Positions 61,471 through 64,000 of a DNA stretch of 64,000 nucleotides are shown piece after piece. The DNA comes from DASQGA01 sp035535315. Lineage in GTDB: Bacteria; Actinomycetota; Thermoleophilia; Gaiellales; Gaiellaceae. The stretch's first letter is position 1. Each line of letters starts with the position of its first letter. A program made the position numbers and the translations under genes. Under the pieces are notes generated by a model, which was not told the origin of the DNA, ran no database searches, and saw only the letters and a program-made list of their open reading frames with translations. The stretch spans positions 1-64,000 of the forward strand of contig DATLQD010000133.1 in NCBI GenBank assembly GCA_035535315.1, read 5' to 3'.

Positions 61471-61901
61471 CGAAGGTTCTGATCATCGACGACGAGGCGC
61501 CGATTCGCCTGCTGTGCAGGGTGAATCTCGAGGCGGAAGGCATGGAAGTGGTCGAGGCACCCGATGGTCCGACCGGGCTGGTAGTCGTCGAGAGCGAGCG
61601 GCCGGATGCCATCCTCCTCGATGTGATGATGCCGGGCCTGGACGGGTGGTCGGTGGCCGAGCGGCTGCTCGAAATGGAGGACACGCGGGAGATCCCGATC
61701 GTCTTCCTGACCGCGCGGGCGGACCTCCGCGACCGCGCACGCGGCATGGATCTCGGCGGCCTCGACTACATCACGAAGCCGTTCAATCCGGTCGATCTCG
61801 CCTCCCTCGTCGAGGAAGTGGTCTCAGCGGTCGCGCGCGGAGAGCGCGAGCAGCTTCGTGCCGACAAGATCGCAGAGCTCCGCGTCCTCTTCGAGGTCTA
61901 G
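61467..61901 (+). CDS. Single-domain response regulator
   Basis: 144 residues. CheY-like receiver with acidic pocket Asp8/Asp9, phospho-acceptor Asp52 (LLDVMMPGLDGW), Thr82 and Lys104 (YITKPFNPVDL). No DNA-binding output domain. The final 20 residues form a charged helix. Translationally coupled to the five-GAF kinase, so the two are a cognate pair. Output would be protein-protein. Confidence 0.93.
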   Translation: MTKVLIIDDEAPIRLLCRVNLEAEGMEVVEAPDGPTGLVVVESERPDAILLDVMMPGLDGWSVAERLLEMEDTREIPIVFLTARADLRDRARGMDLGGLDYITKPFNPVDLASLVEEVVSAVARGEREQLRADKIAELRVLFEV

Positions 61902-61908
61902 CTCGTCC

Positions 61909-62874
61909 TTAACGAGGGCCACTCTCGGCTTCTGCCCCGGTCGGCTCGACTTCGCGGGCCGTCTGGGCAAGGACGATGCCCCCGAGCACGAGGAGCGCGC
62001 CGCCGATCTGCTGTCCTGTGAGCTCCTCTCCGAGCCAGGCGTAGGCGACCGTGGCGGCGAGAACGGGCTCGAGCATTGCGACGATGACCGTGCGGGTCGG
62101 CGAGATGTGGTGGAGCGCGTTCACGATCAGGACGAAAGGCACGACGGTGCCTATGACGACGACATATGCGAGCAGGAGCCAAACGGGCGCCGAGAACTGG
62201 TCGAGACGGCCGAGGAGCGAGGCGCTCTCCCCGACGCTTGCGACGGGGAAGCTCCACCACGGTTGCACGACCGCCCAGAAGATGCTCGCAAAGAGGAACC
62301 CGTAGGCAAGCAGCGAGGCCGCGTCGCGTCCGCCGCTGAGGCTCCGGTCGGCCATGACGATGTAGAGCGCATAGGCGACCGCGGCCGCGAGGCACGCGAG
62401 GACGCCCGTCGTGCTGAGAGTCACTCCGCTCCAGAGGTCGACCACGAGCGAGAGCCCAGCCAGGCTGAGCGCGATCGCGGCCCAGAGCCGGCGCCGCACC
62501 GGCTCGTGGACGAAGAAGCGTGCGTACAGCGCCACGAGGACCGGCGCGACGTACTCGATCACGAGGGCGATGCCGATGTTGAGCCGGCTCAGCGCCACGA
62601 AGTAGAAGAACTGGACAAGGGCGAGGCCGAAGATCCCGAAGACAACGAGGAAGGCGAGCTCCCGCCAATTAGTTCTCAGGGAGGCGGGACGGAGGATGGC
62701 GACCGCGACGAGGAGAATGACGGCGGAGCCGCTCGCCCTGACCTCGGAGAGGCGAAGCGCCGAGAGACCGGCCGAGTCGAGGACGATCTTCGAGACGGTC
62801 GCGTTGACTGACCAGAGCAGGACGGCTGTCCAGACGAGGACGTACCCGACAAGTGGGCGGCGAGTTCGGGTCAG
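61909..62874 (-). CDS. EamA/DMT family transporter
   Basis: 321 residues with about ten helices in two EamA repeats (YVLVWTAVLLWSVNATVSKI opening repeat 1; LSTTGVLACLAAAVAYALYI opening repeat 2). The first ATG/GTG/TTG-type start in frame is GTG 62598, which would remove almost three helices. The frame is open up to an in-frame TAG at 62883-62885, and between them only a CTG at 62874 can start the correct N-terminus. That CTG lies 6 nt after a TAGCCT box (62886-62881). Substrate unknown, possibly amino acids or nucleotide-sugar-like metabolites. Confidence 0.85.
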   Translation of the reverse strand: MTRTRRPLVGYVLVWTAVLLWSVNATVSKIVLDSAGLSALRLSEVRASGSAVILLVAVAILRPASLRTNWRELAFLVVFGIFGLALVQFFYFVALSRLNIGIALVIEYVAPVLVALYARFFVHEPVRRRLWAAIALSLAGLSLVVDLWSGVTLSTTGVLACLAAAVAYALYIVMADRSLSGGRDAASLLAYGFLFASIFWAVVQPWWSFPVASVGESASLLGRLDQFSAPVWLLLAYVVVIGTVVPFVLIVNALHHISPTRTVIVAMLEPVLAATVAYAWLGEELTGQQIGGALLVLGGIVLAQTAREVEPTGAEAESGPR

Positions 62875-62931
62875 CTCGCGAGGCTAACCGAGGAACTGTC
62901 GAGTCGTGGCGCGGTCTACACTTCGCGCCAG

Positions 62932-63005
62932 CGGGACGTGGCGCAGCCTGGTAGCGCACCTGCTTTGGGAGCAGGGGGTCGCGAGTTCAAATCTCGCCGT
63001 CCCGA
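62932..63005 (+). tRNA. tRNA-Pro (TGG)
   Basis: Full cloverleaf: acceptor CGGGACG (62932-62938) / CGTCCCG (62998-63004) plus discriminator A, D arm GCGC...GCGC, anticodon arm CCTGC-TTTGGGA-GCAGG with anticodon TGG, and T arm GCGAG-TTCAAAT-CTCGC. CCA is not encoded. A TACACT box lies at 62917-62922 and a terminator follows at 63011. Confidence 0.95.
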
Positions 63006-63008
63006 TAG

Positions 63009-63035
63009 AAAAGGCCCTGGAAGCAGGGCCTTTTC
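63009..63035 (+). terminator. Terminator of tRNA-Pro
   Basis: AAGGCCCTG (63011-63019) / CAGGGCCTT (63024-63032) with a GAAG loop, flanked by AAAA on the 5' side and TTTTC on the 3' side; a bidirectional rho-independent hairpin also facing the convergent VOC gene. Confidence 0.85.
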
Positions 63036-63040
63036 GTTCG

Positions 63041-63403
63041 TCAATTACGGGCGAGATCTATCCGAGAAGGCGCGCCGCCGAAGCCGATCTCGTTCCCCTC
63101 GGCATCACGGTAGATGGCCTTGCGTACTCCGTTGGAGTAGGTCTCGCGCTCGGCGGGGCTGATGCCACGGGAGGCGATCTCCGACACGAGCGAATCGAGG
63201 TCGTCCACGAAGATCGTATGGAGAGCATGTCCGGCGCGCTCAGCGTGTTCCAAGACGAAGATCGAGCGACCCTCGGCCAGATCCCAAACGGCCTCAGTCT
63301 CGTGCGCGAGGAAGGTCGGCTCGGAGCCGAGCAAGCGCTCGTACCATGGTCTCGCCGCCGCGTAGTCGCTGACGCAGATCCCGGCGTAGAGGTCGAGTGC
63401 CAC
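63041..63403 (-). CDS. VOC superfamily protein
   Basis: 120 residues: VALDLYAGICVSDYAAARPWYERLLG begins the first module, and HALHTIFVDDLDSLVSEIASRG and YRDAEGNEIGFGGAP make the second. Glyoxalase/bleomycin-resistance-like fold, substrate unknown. GTG 63403 is the best start; the frame stays open upstream but without homology-like sequence. It lies between tRNA-Pro and a degenerate copy of that tRNA. Confidence 0.8.
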   Translation of the reverse strand: MALDLYAGICVSDYAAARPWYERLLGSEPTFLAHETEAVWDLAEGRSIFVLEHAERAGHALHTIFVDDLDSLVSEIASRGISPAERETYSNGVRKAIYRDAEGNEIGFGGAPSRIDLARN

Positions 63404-63772
63404 GGGCCGATCGTAGCCCTGTGCGGGGCATGCTGCTGTGGAATCTCGTGGAGAGAAGCTGGAAAGCCGCGGCGGCGAGCAGGGCGCGACTTCTACTTCA
63501 CCCTGGAAGGGATTTACGGCTTTTGGGCTGCCGTCTGCTACCACAGGTGACCAGGGGCGAAGGGCAACTGCGACTTGGGAGCAGGGGTCGCGGGTTCAAA
63601 TCTCTCGCCGTCCCGATCGCAGGAGGGGCCTGGAAGCGGGGCCTTTCCCGTCGTAGCGGAAGCGGCGGGGACCTCAACACCTTCTTCGGTGTCGACGGTA
63701 GGCTGTCGCGTCGGTCGCGCGCCGGCACGACATGCACGAGAAGCGGGCTCGCCGGCAAGTAGTCTCTCGCGG
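63404..63772. other. 369-bp stretch without a gene
   Basis: No frame here has coding character or recognisable product. It contains the degenerate tRNA-Pro copy (63575-63616) and a weak hairpin after it. The remainder holds nothing I can identify. Confidence 0.5.
63575..63616 (+). pseudogene. Degenerate 3' half of tRNA-Pro
   Basis: TTGGGAGCAGGGGTCGCGGG then TTCAAATCTC and GCCGTCCCGA repeat the anticodon loop, T arm and 3' acceptor of the tRNA-Pro at 62932, with indels (one G fewer before GTCGCG, an extra CT in the T arm) that prevent folding. The following GGGGCCTGGAAGCGGGGCC segment mirrors the terminator. The 5' half is not recognisable. It looks like a relic of duplication or of integration at the tRNA 3' end. 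Confidence 0.7.
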
Positions 63773-64000
63773 GTGAACGAGCCCTGTGCCGACGTCGTCG
63801 AGGAGGGCCGGCGGCTCATAACCCTCGCCGAGCAGGAGAACCTGCCGCTTCGCCTCCTGGGGGGTGTGGCCATCAGGCTCCGCAGCCCCGGGACGGGCCA
63901 CCCGGCGTTCGAGCGCACGTACGCGGATCTCGACTTCGCAGCCGCCAAGGGCTCGTCCGCGAGAACCGCGTCCTTCTTCGAGTCAGCCGGCTACGTCCCG
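63773..64000 (+). CDS. Nucleotidyltransferase-fold-like protein, N-terminal fragment
   Basis: 76 residues, open to the window edge. MNEPCADVVEEGRRLITLAE is followed by LPLRLLGGVAIRLRS and RTYADLDFAAAKG, a GG...DxD pattern like that of nucleotidyltransferase-fold proteins, such as AbiEii or aminoglycoside-type enzymes. The rest of the gene is needed to decide. GTG start without an obvious ribosome-binding site. Confidence 0.55.
   Translation, partial: MNEPCADVVEEGRRLITLAEQENLPLRLLGGVAIRLRSPGTGHPAFERTYADLDFAAAKGSSARTASFFESAGYVP

Noticed and set aside
63560..63620. A second functional tRNA-Pro
   Set aside because: No matching 5' acceptor or D arm, and indels break the T arm, so it cannot fold.

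Overview
The window is a dense, high-GC (about 70%) bacterial chromosome segment from an actinomycete-grade organism. The murI-rph-rdgB and acpS-nnr-alr neighbourhoods, the long mycobacterial-type PyrF, the DnaQ/GIY-YIG fusion with a CGAAC-N4-GTTCG SOS box, and heavy use of GTG starts and 4-bp ATGA/GTGA overlaps all fit Actinomycetota. A deep lineage such as Thermoleophilia (Gaiellales/Solirubrobacterales-like) is my best guess, by inference only. No phage, CRISPR array or insertion sequence was seen; most of the window is housekeeping sequence.

Layout. 1-9.3 kb: gamma-glutamyltransferase, a GST/hydrolase/rhodanese operon, an SDR, a kelch lipoprotein, then a leftward pabB-pabC-amidotransferase-ornithine cyclodeaminase-like cluster. 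9.3-20 kb: murI, rph, mgtC-like, rdgB, a cNMP-binding protein, BrkB, a roadblock protein, pyrE, HU, a LexA-controlled exonuclease/GIY-YIG protein, pyrF, LysM and D-Ala-D-Ala carboxypeptidase. 20-33 kb: a PfkB kinase, guaB and guaA, an encapsulated-ferritin-like protein with acylphosphatase and MFS, a UDG-like protein, MFS, rplM-rpsI, cupin/TPR, glmM, glmS. 33-41 kb: a long rightward operon (HAD, acpS, nnr, PD40 propeller, alr, tRNA nucleotidyltransferase-like, methyltransferase, acyltransferase). 41-53 kb: LPG-synthase-like flippase, PAP2, topoisomerase IB, SDR, fabI, a coiled-coil protein, a leftward operon of a GCS2 ligase, a peroxiredoxin and a large membrane protein, then ridA, a beta-lactamase fold protein, NUDIX and trxA. 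53-64 kb: ileS, ispH, a five-GAF histidine kinase with its response regulator, an EamA transporter, tRNA-Pro, a VOC protein and a partial nucleotidyltransferase-like gene.

The most notable observation is a peroxiredoxin gene at 48350-48814 (minus strand) with an in-frame TGA exactly at the peroxidatic cysteine position. A SECIS-like hairpin with a GU-containing loop lies 21 nt downstream, so this is very probably a selenocysteine peroxiredoxin that ordinary gene calling would split or lose. A second window-wide signal is a TANNNT -10 box placed 6-8 nt before the start codon of about 20 operon-leading genes. This implies mostly leaderless transcripts, and it supports unusual CTG and ATT starts for two of them. 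Two unrelated intergenic imperfect palindromes of about 165 bp, and terminator-like hairpins directly before guaB and rplM, are also unexplained by the coding annotation.
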